DNA of 64,000 nucleotides from CAZMNY01 sp964567745 (lineage in GTDB: Bacteria; Planctomycetota; Planctomycetia; Pirellulales; Pirellulaceae). Position 1 is the first letter of the stretch. Each line of letters begins with the position of its first letter. The translations under genes were made by a program, and so were the position numbers. Shown here piece after piece: positions 52,917-61,734 of the stretch. Location of the stretch: positions 1 to 64,000 of the forward strand of contig CAZMNY010000042.1 in NCBI GenBank assembly GCA_964567745.1. The letters run 5' to 3'. Under the pieces are notes generated by a model. The model was not told the DNA's origin. It saw nothing but the letters and a program-made list of their open reading frames with translations, and did no database searches.

Positions 52917-54313
52917 CGTGACTCCTCAAAGCGGCTCGGCTCGGCTTTTCCGTTAGCGGCTTTTCCGTTAGCGGCTTTACCGCTCGGTGATTTGCGCTCT
53001 TCGATAGCGTGTAACTCCTGCTTGACTCTTTTTAGGAAGCCTGCAGGGACCGGGTCGTGCGGGGCCAGGTCGACCGCGTTCTGTATGAATGTCTCGGCTT
53101 CTTCGGGGCGTTTGGCGGTCAACAGCGCCGCGCCCAAAGCCAGTTGGGCGGGAGGGAATTGCGGCGCGGCGGCAATGGCGTTGCGATATGATTCGATCGC
53201 CTCTTCGACTCGCCCACCGTTCTCAAGTAAAAGGCCAAGCGCGAAGTGTGCGTTGCCGTTAGTCGGTTGCTTCTCAATACAATCACGGTACTGCAGCTCG
53301 GCGAGACGCGTTTCCCCTACGGACTCGTGCACCGCCGCTAGAATCTCGTGACTCTCCGCCTCGTTCGGGAAATCCTCGATCGTTTCGCGCAGCAGTCGTT
53401 TCGCGCCATCTGGCTCGCGCATTTGTAAAAGGCATCGAGCCATGCCCAATCGAGCCCTCGCCCAATTGGGTTTTGCATTCAACAGTTTCAAAAACTGGCT
53501 TGCCGCCAACTCGAATTGACCGGATAGATAAAGCTGATCAGCCGTTTGGGCCAAGCGCCGCGAATCGGATTCATACTGCTGCACTTCTTGGACTAACTTA
53601 TCGGGCATCCGCCGAGCGTCATGAGGTAGCATGCTGGCTCGAAGATGCACCTGCATCGACTCGTCCAATTCGTTATTGATGCGAAGCTGTTTCGCGAGCA
53701 GCGAATTTGCCTGCCGGCTGCGAGGCGCCAACTCAACGGCTTGCCGAAGAACGATTTCAGCTCGCTCGCTGTCGCCGGCCTGCTCCGCCGTTTCAGCGAT
53801 GCCAATCAACGGGTACGGCGACTTGGGAGCATATTCCATCGCCTTCGCAAACAGCCGCTCAGCGTCACTCGCACGATCCAATTGCAACAGCAACTCGGCA
53901 TAGCGCATTAGCATCGGCGGGTAGTCCGATCGAGTCTGAAAGGCCAACTCGTACTGCTCGGCGGATAAACCCCAGTCCGTCTCCTCGAGAAGCACAGCCA
54001 GATAGTAGCGAAACTGGAATGATTCGGGATCGAGTTCAACGGCCGTTTCGAAACACTCCCGCGCTTGATCTTTTGCCAAATGGGCCCAATATCCCATACC
54101 TAGGCGGCCCCAGTTCTCTGCGGTCGGTCGTTTGGCGACCGCCTGCTCAAGTCCGTCAATGGTCTGAACAACCGACTTGGCCACGCCCTCCCGCTGAAAC
54201 TCGGGCAGAGACGTGATTCGCGCGTCGCTGTTTGGCCTTAGCCCAAGGTAGGCGAGACCCAACGCGGCGGCGGTTGCCAGCAGAATGACGCCTGCGATCG
54301 GCATGCGTTTCAT
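52913..54313 (-). CDS. TPR repeat lipoprotein-like or membrane-anchored protein
   Basis: 466 residues. The N-terminus has a signal or anchor (AGVILLATAAALGLAYLGLR). Then follow about nine TPR units, with recurring patterns such as AKDQARECFETAVELDPESF, ERLFAKAMEYAPKSPYPLIG, AEIVLRQAVELAPRSRQANS and AIESYRNAIAAAPQFPPAQL. The C-terminus carries a short repeat, GKAANGKAANGKAEP. It sits between two CRTAC-type genes and overlaps both by 4 bp (start with the upstream stop, stop with the downstream start), so the three products are probably made in matched amounts and act together. Confidence 0.9.
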   Translation of the reverse strand: MKRMPIAGVILLATAAALGLAYLGLRPNSDARITSLPEFQREGVAKSVVQTIDGLEQAVAKRPTAENWGRLGMGYWAHLAKDQARECFETAVELDPESFQFRYYLAVLLEETDWGLSAEQYELAFQTRSDYPPMLMRYAELLLQLDRASDAERLFAKAMEYAPKSPYPLIGIAETAEQAGDSERAEIVLRQAVELAPRSRQANSLLAKQLRINNELDESMQVHLRASMLPHDARRMPDKLVQEVQQYESDSRRLAQTADQLYLSGQFELAASQFLKLLNAKPNWARARLGMARCLLQMREPDGAKRLLRETIEDFPNEAESHEILAAVHESVGETRLAELQYRDCIEKQPTNGNAHFALGLLLENGGRVEEAIESYRNAIAAAPQFPPAQLALGAALLTAKRPEEAETFIQNAVDLAPHDPVPAGFLKRVKQELHAIEERKSPSGKAANGKAANGKAEPSRFEESR

Positions 54314-56172
54314 CGAGTTGGCTCCGCTGTTTGAGTTGGGGCCGCCGGGCTCGTTGACGTCGCGTCTGTCGTTCGGCTCTCACCTTGACCTCGGCGAATC
54401 GTCACCAATCGGTCGACTTCTCCGTCAAGCTGAAAATCCTCCCAGCGACCATCGGGCCAGCGCACGCTGACTTTGTTGCACGTGGCGACGTTTCCCAAAC
54501 CAAAATGCACGCGTGGATCGGATTGAGTCAGGTAGCTCGTGCAACGGTGCGATTCCCGCCAATCGGTTTCTTCGCCAAGCTGCAGCTCGACTCGAGCTCC
54601 CAAGATGGCGCGAGATTTGTCATCGACTAGCCGCAGCATGAGCCAATGTCCACGCTTGGGGAATTCATTGCGCAGCAGTTGGACGGGCGCGTCCTCGTTG
54701 GTGACCACGATGTCGATGTCGCCGTCCCCATCCAGATCTCCCGCGGCCAGTGCACGCGACGTGTCAGTCTGCGCGGTGAAGTCGCCGCCCCAATGGTTGA
54801 GCAGTTTGTATGAATCCGAGCCTTGGCCCATGAAGAGCATGTTCGTCTCGGCATAGCGGCGCCAAAAACTTCCGACGTCATCCGCTTTGGTTGCGGCACT
54901 CCGTTTCACTCGGCCATTGGCGACGAGCACGTCGAGCAACCCATCGTGGTCCATGTCGGCTGCGACAACGCCGAATCCCGTTCGGCCCACGCTCGAAGCG
55001 CCGAGGCCGGTGCGAACGGAGCGGTCGGCAAATGAGCCGTCGATGTCGACGTATGCCGTGTTGGACTCGCCGCGAATGTGGGTCAACAACAAATCGGCTC
55101 GCCCGTCTCGATTCCAATCTCCCAAAGCAATGCCCATACTCGCCTCGGGACGTCCAACTCCATTGACAGCCAAGCCCCATAATTCGGCTTCGTCGACAAA
55201 CCGTCCGTCGTCACTTTGAAGCCAGAGTCGATTTGCTTTCATGTCGTTCGCAACAAACAAATCGATGCGACCATCGTCATTGAAATCGCGGCAGATTAAT
55301 CCCAGGCCCGGTCCGCGAGCCGTCGCTAGGCCGAGGCGGACGGTGGCATCCTCAAACCGGACCTCGCCCGCCGTCGACTGGTTCAAATAGACTTTGTCCA
55401 CGAGGCCAGGAAGGCTCTCGGGACCGCAGAAATCGGCTCGGCCGGAACCGTCGTCACAGCGATTGGCGGCATGGTATTGCAGGTAATTGACGACGATCAG
55501 ATCGGGGCGACCGTCGGCGTTGAGATCTCGACAGGCCGACGCGGTGGACCAGAGTGGATTGTCGACGCCAGACGATTCAGTGATGTCGGCGAATTTTGCG
55601 GCGCCATCATTGCGAAACACATGATCTGACTCGTAGCAAGTGACGTACAAATCGAGATCGCCATCGTCGTCAAAATCGCCAACGCAGGCGCCCGTCGCGT
55701 AACCGCAATCTTCCAGTCCGCTTCCCGCCGTCGCATCCGAAAAATCGCCCTGCTCATTGAGCCACAGGCGGTTGCCGCGATTCCCTGCGAGAAAGAGGTC
55801 GAGATCGCCGTCTTGGTCAAAGTCCGCTAGCGTGGCGCCATTGCCCATGATGTCGGGCATGAAATAGTTTTCGGCATCGCGTGATTCTGGAAGAAACGCG
55901 TCGGCTGCAGGCTGTTGTTGTACGAGGAAAGCCCGTTGTTCTTTTACCTCGCCGAGTCGTGAACTGACCGTCATGTCACTGCCAGCACCGCAGCCAGCCG
56001 CAGTCAGCAGGCAAGCGAGCACGCCAAATGCCAGCGCAGCCCTTATGGGACCCGAAAACAATCGCACTCGTCGCGATCTTGACTCGCGCGGCGAGTTTCG
56101 GCTGGGAATACGTAGGTGAAACAACTCCCCTTGCCCTTGTCTTGAAGAAATTGGTACAAGCCTCCGCCCCAT
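54310..56172 (-). CDS. CRTAC1 family lipoprotein (FG-GAP + ASPIC/UnbV)
   Basis: 620 residues from the ATG at 56172; a GTG at 56064 (VRLFSGPIRAALAFGVL) would start closer to the signal. The lipobox is LLTAAGCGAG. Blades with Ca-binding loops fill the body: LADFDQDGDLDLFLAGNRGN, VGDFDDDGDLDLYVTCYESD, CRDFNDDGRIDLFVANDMKA, LGDWNRDGRADLLLTHIRGE, AADMDHDGLLDVLVANGRVK. The ASPIC/UnbV domain lies at the C-terminus (LVDDKSRAILGARVELQLG; VRWPDGRWEDFQLDGEVDR), followed by a Thr/Ala/Pro tail. It is the first gene of the three-gene operon, with a miniature inverted-repeat element 37 bp upstream. Confidence 0.9.
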   Translation of the reverse strand: MGRRLVPISSRQGQGELFHLRIPSRNSPRESRSRRVRLFSGPIRAALAFGVLACLLTAAGCGAGSDMTVSSRLGEVKEQRAFLVQQQPAADAFLPESRDAENYFMPDIMGNGATLADFDQDGDLDLFLAGNRGNRLWLNEQGDFSDATAGSGLEDCGYATGACVGDFDDDGDLDLYVTCYESDHVFRNDGAAKFADITESSGVDNPLWSTASACRDLNADGRPDLIVVNYLQYHAANRCDDGSGRADFCGPESLPGLVDKVYLNQSTAGEVRFEDATVRLGLATARGPGLGLICRDFNDDGRIDLFVANDMKANRLWLQSDDGRFVDEAELWGLAVNGVGRPEASMGIALGDWNRDGRADLLLTHIRGESNTAYVDIDGSFADRSVRTGLGASSVGRTGFGVVAADMDHDGLLDVLVANGRVKRSAATKADDVGSFWRRYAETNMLFMGQGSDSYKLLNHWGGDFTAQTDTSRALAAGDLDGDGDIDIVVTNEDAPVQLLRNEFPKRGHWLMLRLVDDKSRAILGARVELQLGEETDWRESHRCTSYLTQSDPRVHFGLGNVATCNKVSVRWPDGRWEDFQLDGEVDRLVTIRRGQGESRTTDATSTSPAAPTQTAEPTR

Positions 56173-56208
56173 CAGCGGACCATTGCCAAAATATCACTCA
56201 CGAATGCA

Positions 56209-56316
56209 CTAGTGCTGTGTTACAGCTTGGAATTGGGATCGACAATTCGTTTGGTCAACGCCCGCCACGGCGAATCGGGTGCGCCACCCTAAAACTAAGG
56301 CGTAACGCAGCACTAG
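56209..56316. mobile_element. Miniature inverted-repeat element, type A, copy 2
   Basis: 108 bp bounded by ctagtgctgtgttac and gtaacgcagcactag. It is the reverse complement of the element at 18854-18961, with about two differences. It sits between two divergent genes and could affect both promoters. Confidence 0.87.
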
Positions 56317-56372
56317 TGCGCGACGCCCGCAGGTGTCGCAGCATGCGCGGCACGAACGACGGCGGCATACTC

Positions 56373-57650
56373 ATGCGACAATTTCAATTGATCTTGGTTC
56401 TGGCATTCGCTGGAATTCTGACCGAGCCATCGACGGCCCAATCACCCTACCCGGCCTACGGCCAGCCATCACTATCATACAGCCCGTATTCCGTCCCGGC
56501 ATACCAGCCTCATCCCGACGTTACCGAATTCGGCGGGCCGAGCTATCGGCTGCCAAATGACACGGTTGCTTATTCCGGTGCGACAAATACGGGGCCAACA
56601 AATACGGGGCCAGCATATACGGGGCCAGGCGGATACGACGTCGGGCCCACGCGGGGAGACGTCTCGGGCGCGAATGATTATCGCCCTGCGACCGAGCAAC
56701 CACAGCGGCCCTATTCGCCAGGCCCGACTTGGGCTGAGCCGCCCAGGTCGTTCGCGGCGCCGCGCGGCGACGACTTGGGAGACCGAGCTGGCGCGTCGAT
56801 CGCTCAGGCGCCAACCTCGCCCTCCGACTCACCCGCTGCGACGATTCCGCTTCAAAGCGGCGCGGCCACATTGGATCCAACGGTGTCTCGACCTGCCGAG
56901 GACTACAGCAACAGCATCGAGGCGATGACGGATGAGATTGCTGACAACATGAACGCGGCGAACTACCTTCACGAACCGTCCGCCTATTGGTTCGTCCAGT
57001 CAAAATGGGAAGGCAGCGTGGAAGTCGGGCTAAACGGCTCAGCGGGCAACTCCGAGTCGCTCAGCATTCAGTCGGGCTTTGACCTGAAGCTGGTCGATGG
57101 CGACTACAAATGGCAATCCGATCTTAATTACGTCAAGACGACGACGGACACAACGGAAACGCAGCACAACGCGTTGTTCAACTACGGCTTCAAACGAGGG
57201 TTTGGCGAGAGCCCCTGGTCCGTCTTCGCCAAGAGTGCGTTGGAATACGATGAGTTCAAGGCATGGGACGTACGCTGGTCGATCAACACAGGTTTGGGTT
57301 TTCGGCTATGGAAGTCGGACATTACCGAATTGACCAGCCGCTTCGGTGCCGGCACCTCGCGAGAATTTGGCGGGCCCGACAAGAGTTGGGCGCAAGAGGC
57401 CGTTTTTGGCCTCGACTACGAACGTCAAATTTCCAAACGCCAAAAACTCAAATTCACCAGCGACTACTTCCCGGAATGGCAAAACTTCGCCGACTATCGA
57501 TTGGTCACAACTTCTTCCTGGGAATTCTTGCTCGACGAAGAAAACAACCTGAGCCTCAAGCTTGACGTCACGGATCGTTATGACAGTACTCCAAGCGGAC
57601 GCAAGCCCAACGACATCAACTACTCGCTTCTTCTGCTTTGGAAGACCTAG
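56373..57650 (+). CDS. DUF481 family outer-membrane protein
   Basis: 425 residues from the ATG at 56373, which starts a signal peptide (FQLILVLAFAGILTEPSTAQ). The frame is open to 56028, but that part covers the inverted-repeat element and is not coding. A long Pro/Tyr/Gly-rich low-complexity region follows, including a Asn-Thr-Gly-Pro-Thr repeat. The C-terminal 230 residues form alternating strands typical of DUF481 barrels: WEGSVEVGLNGSAGNSESLS, YKWQSDLNYVKTTTDTTETQ, WSVFAKSALEYDEFKAWDVR, and an aromatic-containing end LLLLWKT. Such proteins are outer-membrane beta-barrels of unknown, sometimes salt-stress-linked, function. The long disordered N-terminal part is unusual for DUF481. Confidence 0.88.
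   Translation: MRQFQLILVLAFAGILTEPSTAQSPYPAYGQPSLSYSPYSVPAYQPHPDVTEFGGPSYRLPNDTVAYSGATNTGPTNTGPAYTGPGGYDVGPTRGDVSGANDYRPATEQPQRPYSPGPTWAEPPRSFAAPRGDDLGDRAGASIAQAPTSPSDSPAATIPLQSGAATLDPTVSRPAEDYSNSIEAMTDEIADNMNAANYLHEPSAYWFVQSKWEGSVEVGLNGSAGNSESLSIQSGFDLKLVDGDYKWQSDLNYVKTTTDTTETQHNALFNYGFKRGFGESPWSVFAKSALEYDEFKAWDVRWSINTGLGFRLWKSDITELTSRFGAGTSREFGGPDKSWAQEAVFGLDYERQISKRQKLKFTSDYFPEWQNFADYRLVTTSSWEFLLDEENNLSLKLDVTDRYDSTPSGRKPNDINYSLLLLWKT
56583..56627. repeat. NTGPT-encoding 15-bp tandem repeat
   Basis: Two identical units (acaaatacggggcca at 56583-56597 and 56598-56612) and a third with two changes (56613-56627), in frame in the DUF481 gene. Confidence 0.93.
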
Positions 57651-57770
57651 TTCGTCCATCGAGGCGTGGCGCGGCCGAAAGGCGGACCGGCTTCTTCTGC
57701 GATTCGTTTCCGACTTGTTCATCCACAATCAAGGCCTGCTCGCTCAGCCGAGCGCCGAAAGAGCGAACCA

Positions 57771-59318
57771 ATGGCGCAACTCCTGGAAGTCATTCTTCGC
57801 TGCGAATGCACAAGCACGCATCACAAACTGGCTATCGACGCGCTCCGTCATTTGAGAGAAAAGAACGCCAACCCATGGCGGAATCTGTTCTTGCGCAACT
57901 TCGACACCTATATCGAAGGTTCGAAGGCACCGGACAAGAAGTTCAAGGACTTTCGAAACCACGTTCTCCATGTTGGCGACAACTATTGGGGAGGCGCGGT
58001 CGAGGCAGCCAAGAAGTGGTATGCGGAAACCGTCACCATGCTCAGCAACAAGCAATGGAGCAAGGCGATTTACGCCGCGGGAGTGTTAAGTCACTACTAC
58101 ACGGATCCGATCCAGCCGATGCACACCGGACAAAGCGAACGCGAGGGCGTTGTTCATCGGGCGATGGAATGGAGCATCGCCAAGAGCTTTGATGACTTAC
58201 GCGATTCGCTGGAGAGCGATCTGGGCGGGTACCCTCAGATTGACGCTCCCACATCGAATGACTGGCTTGAGCAGATGGTCGTGGCTGGTGCCGAAGTGGC
58301 TCATCCCCACTACGAAATGTTAATCGACCATTACGACTTGAAGCGAGGCAAAAAGGACCCGCCTGCGGGACTTGACCAGGAATCTCGCGACTGCTTGGCG
58401 CGGCTGCTCGGCCACGCTTCGGTCGGTTTCGCGCGAATTCTCGAGCGAGCCTTTGCGGAATCGAATGTGACGCCGCCGGGCGGAGGCGCCGCCATTGTCG
58501 GCTATCTGTCGCGGCTGACGATTCCTTTCAGCTGGGTCGCTCGCAAATTGACCGACAGTGTATCTCGCCGTGAAGTCACCGCAATCTATGAAGAATTCAA
58601 ACGCACTGGAAAAGTGATCGACTCGCTGCCGGAGGACGACCGGCTGATTCGCAAGCAACACGCCGAAGAGGTGTTGCAAGTGCCGTTGTCGGAACTGGAC
58701 AAGCAGACGATTGATCCGCCCGGCAATCAATTCGGCAAGGGAGCGGAACGTCGAGACTCGCGGCCAAAACGTAAGCCTCGAGTGAAGCCGGCGACGATAC
58801 GCAGGCCCGAGTCCCCGAATTCATCGAACACGGCCGAGCGGAAGCGGCCCGAATCCGATTCCGCCGATGCCAAACAGAAACTCAAATTCCATCTTTCTCG
58901 CAAAGCCCCGATCGTCGACGCGCCGTCGATCGGACCCAAAACGGCGCGACGCCTGCAAGCGATCGGCGTTAAGACGGTCGACGACCTGTTCCGGCTCAAT
59001 CCGGAAAAAGCAGCGATGCAAATCGGGCGAAGTTACATCAACTCGGAAACGATTGGACGCTGGCAAGCGGAAGCCAAGCTGGCTTGCCTGATCCCAAACA
59101 TCCGCGGCCACGATGCCCAGATCCTCGTCGGTTGTGAACTGACCGACCCAGATGAAATCGGACTCTTCGACGCCGACGAGTTGCTCGACATCGTGCTGCC
59201 CTTCGCTGGCAGCCGAGACGGTCAGCGATTGTTGAGAAACATGCGCAGTCCAGATCTCGCGGAAGTTTCCAACTGGATCCAATGGGCGGGCGAGTCGCGC
59301 GGACTGGACGCGGCGTAA
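57771..59318 (+). CDS. Zinc-dependent phospholipase C-like protein fused to DUF4332
   Basis: 515 residues from the ATG at 57771; the frame is open 35 codons upstream, but those residues look non-coding. The N-terminal 270 residues resemble zinc-dependent phospholipase C / S1-P1 nuclease folds: THHKLAIDALRHL, FRNHVLHVGDNYWGG, GVLSHYYTDPIQPMHTGQSE and EGVVHRAMEWSI hold the expected His and Asp ligands. A charged linker follows. The C-terminal 150 residues are a DUF4332 helix-hairpin-helix domain (DAPSIGPKTARRLQAIGVKT; IQWAGESRG). No signal peptide is seen, so it appears cytoplasmic, which is odd for a phospholipase C. Substrate is unknown; the HhH domain could suggest nucleic acid. Confidence 0.82.
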   Translation: MAQLLEVILRCECTSTHHKLAIDALRHLREKNANPWRNLFLRNFDTYIEGSKAPDKKFKDFRNHVLHVGDNYWGGAVEAAKKWYAETVTMLSNKQWSKAIYAAGVLSHYYTDPIQPMHTGQSEREGVVHRAMEWSIAKSFDDLRDSLESDLGGYPQIDAPTSNDWLEQMVVAGAEVAHPHYEMLIDHYDLKRGKKDPPAGLDQESRDCLARLLGHASVGFARILERAFAESNVTPPGGGAAIVGYLSRLTIPFSWVARKLTDSVSRREVTAIYEEFKRTGKVIDSLPEDDRLIRKQHAEEVLQVPLSELDKQTIDPPGNQFGKGAERRDSRPKRKPRVKPATIRRPESPNSSNTAERKRPESDSADAKQKLKFHLSRKAPIVDAPSIGPKTARRLQAIGVKTVDDLFRLNPEKAAMQIGRSYINSETIGRWQAEAKLACLIPNIRGHDAQILVGCELTDPDEIGLFDADELLDIVLPFAGSRDGQRLLRNMRSPDLAEVSNWIQWAGESRGLDAA

Positions 59319-59368
59319 ACGCGCGGCGAGTCGCCATCCGTCGTGGTGATCCGCGACATGGCCAGTGG

Positions 59369-59746
59369 CTACAAGGTGATCACTTGATCCGGCGGGTTTG
59401 ACCCCAAAGCTTCATAGAGCTGCGGAAAACACCCGGCGGTCACGCCGTCGACGACTCCCTTGGCCTTCACGTCGCCTCGCCCACACTGCTCGAGCGTCCC
59501 CTCTGCGAGACCTCGGCGGACGGCGCATTGGTCGCACATCACCAAGAGCATATTCTTTTCTTTCGCCACCGCCGCCAAACGCTCCCCGATCTCGTCACCG
59601 CTTCGGAGCGTGTACGTGTTGTCGTCAAAAAAGAACATGCCAACAACGTCAGCGCCATGAAACCCCTCTTCAATTTGAGGATGAATCATCGTCCCTAGTT
59701 GAAACGTGGAAGCCATATTGGTTCCAAAAATATAGGCGACTTTCAT
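59369..59746 (-). CDS. DsrE-family protein, SaoD-like
   Basis: 125 residues, the usual DsrE/F size, no signal peptide. The start has a good SD (gaggtgag). Landmarks are ADVVGMFFFDDNTYTLRSGD, LLVMCDQCAVRRGLAEGTL and GVTAGCFPQLYEALGSNPPD. Two Cys in MCDQC and one in AGCF could carry persulfide as in sulfur-relay DsrE proteins. From memory it resembles DsrE-related SaoD proteins, which occur with other sao genes in some anaerobes, but no such partners are here, so only the fold assignment is firm. Confidence 0.82.
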   Translation of the reverse strand: MKVAYIFGTNMASTFQLGTMIHPQIEEGFHGADVVGMFFFDDNTYTLRSGDEIGERLAAVAKEKNMLLVMCDQCAVRRGLAEGTLEQCGRGDVKAKGVVDGVTAGCFPQLYEALGSNPPDQVITL

Positions 59747-59878
59747 GTTCGTCTCACCTCGACATTGAGTTGTCTCGTCGTGATCACGGCACGTTGAGAG
59801 CCTTGGAAAAAGGTATCAAAGAACGGGTGAGACTTGTCTGACACGAAGCTGCTTTGCCGCGCCAACTAGATTCGGCCC

Positions 59879-60118
59879 CTAAGGATCGTCCCCTTTGAGC
59901 CGATGACGGTAGGCGGCAAAGCCGAAAACAAGAATGCAGAGTACGCAGAGAAGGAAAACGCCGAGCCCCAGTTGCGCGAGCCAAGCGATTTTCCACGATC
60001 CTCCCCACAGCGATACAGTGAACGCTAACATGCCGGCCGCAACCGAAAGGACCTGTCGGCGCCGCCAAACGGCCATCCGCCCTTTCTTGTCTGCTTCGTC
60101 GTCAATCATCTTCGTCAT
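59879..60118 (-). CDS. Small two-TM membrane protein, unknown
   Basis: 79 residues from the ATG at 60118 (MTKMIDDEADKKG), or 76 from 60109. The frame is open further upstream, but the extra part looks non-coding. Two hydrophobic segments (VLSVAAGMLAFTVSLWGGSW and AQLGLGVFLLCVLCILVFGF) follow a charged N-terminus. It is divergent from the secreted endonuclease/phosphatase gene 74 bp away. No family recognised. Confidence 0.55.
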   Translation of the reverse strand: MTKMIDDEADKKGRMAVWRRRQVLSVAAGMLAFTVSLWGGSWKIAWLAQLGLGVFLLCVLCILVFGFAAYRHRLKGDDP

Positions 60119-60192
60119 CCGGCTATGATAAACGTGTCGCGTGGCATTGCATTGTTCTCGTTGTACAGCGCCGCTTGGAGCTCCACAAACCG

Positions 60193-61431
60193 ATGGCTGA
60201 TTGTTACTTAACGTCGAAACAGGGCCTTTCGTTCGCAATCGTTTTTCTTGTCGTGTCGGCTTTGGCGACGAGCGACAGCGCAGCCCAGCGATCGCCGCAA
60301 GAACAGCTGTCATCAAAACAGCCAAACACCATTCGCATTGCGACGTTTAATACTTCGCTGAATCGGAAGGCCGAAGGCCAGCTTGCGCGTGAACTCAGCC
60401 GCGGCGACTCGGCCCGGGCCCGTCGCGTCGCCGAGGTGTTGCGGCGAGTGCGGCCCGATGTCGTCTTGCTCAATGAGTTTGATTTCGACAGCAACGGAGA
60501 CGCGCTTCAGGCGTTTCAAAAGCGTTACCTCGAGATCCAGTCGCCCGCCGCGCCGCCTCTCAGGCTGCCTCACCACTATCTTGCGGCTGTCAACACCGGC
60601 GCGCCCAGCGGGCTCGATCTCGATGGAGATGGCGTGGTGCGCGGCCCGCAAGACTGCTACGGTTTTGGCGCTCACGAAGGGCAGTTCGGAATGGTCGTTC
60701 TCTCGCGGTATCCGATTCGACGATCTCGAGTTCGCACCTTTCAGAAGTTCCTTTGGAGCGACATGCCTGGAGCGAAGTCGCCCACGCTTGACGGCAGGCC
60801 CTACTACGCCGACAAGATTTGGCGGCGACTACGATTGAGCTCGAAGAGCATTTGGGATCTGCCGATCGTTGTTAACTCAACGACCACGATCCATCTCATC
60901 GCTTCGCACCCCACGCCTCCTGTTTTTGACGGCCCGGAGGACCGCAACGGCGTTCGAAATCGCGACGAGATTCGCTTCTTGGCGGACTATGTGACAACGG
61001 GCAAGGGAGAGTATTGCTACGACGACCAGGGAGCGCGAGGCGGCTTGGTTGCGAATTCGCATTTCGTCATTGCGGGCGATTTGAACGCCGACCCAAATGA
61101 TGGAGACAGCACCGACAATCCTGCCAGAGCATTGCTTCGTTCTGCTGCGGTTAACGATCGACTCACACCGCAAAGCCGCGGTGGTCAACGCGCCGCCGAG
61201 CTCGCTGGAGGCGCCAACAAGCGACACTCCGGGCCCCATCGATTCGACACAGCCGCTTTTTCGGTCGAGAAGGTTGGCAACTTGCGAGTCGACTACGTAC
61301 TGCCGAGCAAGTCGCTTGAAACGGTCCGCAGCGGCGTCTTTTGGCCGCTCCCCGAAACGCCTCAGTCCGACTTGCTGCAAGCATCCGACCACCGACTCGT
61401 CTGGGTCGATGTGGCGCTCGGAGTAAATTAA
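60193..61431 (+). CDS. Secreted endonuclease/exonuclease/phosphatase family protein
   Basis: 412 residues from the ATG at 60193, with a signal peptide (LSFAIVFLVVSALATSDSAA). The EEP fold is complete: IRIATFNTSLNRKAEG (first Asn), VRPDVVLLNEFDFDSNG (metal-binding Glu), EGQFGMVVLSRYPI, HLIASHPTPPVFDGPEDRNG (catalytic His), FVIAGDLNADPNDGDS (GDLNADP motif) and ASDHRLVWVDV (final Asp-His). Members are Mg-dependent phosphodiesterases acting on nucleic acid, phospholipid or inositol phosphates; this secreted type is frequent in planctomycetes and its substrate is unknown. It is intact, unlike the truncated EEP gene at 34.8 kb. Confidence 0.9.
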   Translation: MADCYLTSKQGLSFAIVFLVVSALATSDSAAQRSPQEQLSSKQPNTIRIATFNTSLNRKAEGQLARELSRGDSARARRVAEVLRRVRPDVVLLNEFDFDSNGDALQAFQKRYLEIQSPAAPPLRLPHHYLAAVNTGAPSGLDLDGDGVVRGPQDCYGFGAHEGQFGMVVLSRYPIRRSRVRTFQKFLWSDMPGAKSPTLDGRPYYADKIWRRLRLSSKSIWDLPIVVNSTTTIHLIASHPTPPVFDGPEDRNGVRNRDEIRFLADYVTTGKGEYCYDDQGARGGLVANSHFVIAGDLNADPNDGDSTDNPARALLRSAAVNDRLTPQSRGGQRAAELAGGANKRHSGPHRFDTAAFSVEKVGNLRVDYVLPSKSLETVRSGVFWPLPETPQSDLLQASDHRLVWVDVALGVN

Positions 61432-61470
61432 TGGAGAATCTTGTGAATTATCAATTTTCCACCACCTGTG

Positions 61471-61626
61471 TTATCGTTTGCAGGTATGTTGAGCCGAAGT
61501 CGGAATCCCTAGGAAATTCATGTGTGTTTTTTGACATGCGTTCTTGTCTTGGTCCACCAAGTGGCGCTTGACGATCGCAGCCTTCTGCTCGCCTGTAAAC
61601 TGTCGACGATTTCGCTTCTCGCTCAT
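61471..61626 (-). pseudogene. Transposase N-terminal remnant
   Basis: A 51-codon minus-strand frame with a good SD (gaggaga). Its first 28 residues (MSEKRNRRQFTGEQKAAIVK, then RHLVDQDK) match the start of the helix-turn-helix OrfA/TnpA proteins of IS3/IS66-type elements. After that the similarity stops and the rest is unrelated. No inverted repeats or second transposase frame are visible. It is the only insertion-sequence trace I found in the window. Confidence 0.75.
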
Positions 61627-61734
61627 GAAATTCTCCTCGATCGGCTATGCTAACACGCGATCAGGAAAACTCCAGATTCAGCTGAGGCAAGACATTTTCC
61701 CACATTGCTGAGTCGTTATCCAAAGGACAAGAGT

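Noticed and set aside
56028..56372. Upstream extension of the DUF481 reading frame
   Set aside because: It would translate the inverted-repeat element and overlap the divergent gene; a signal peptide starts at 56373.
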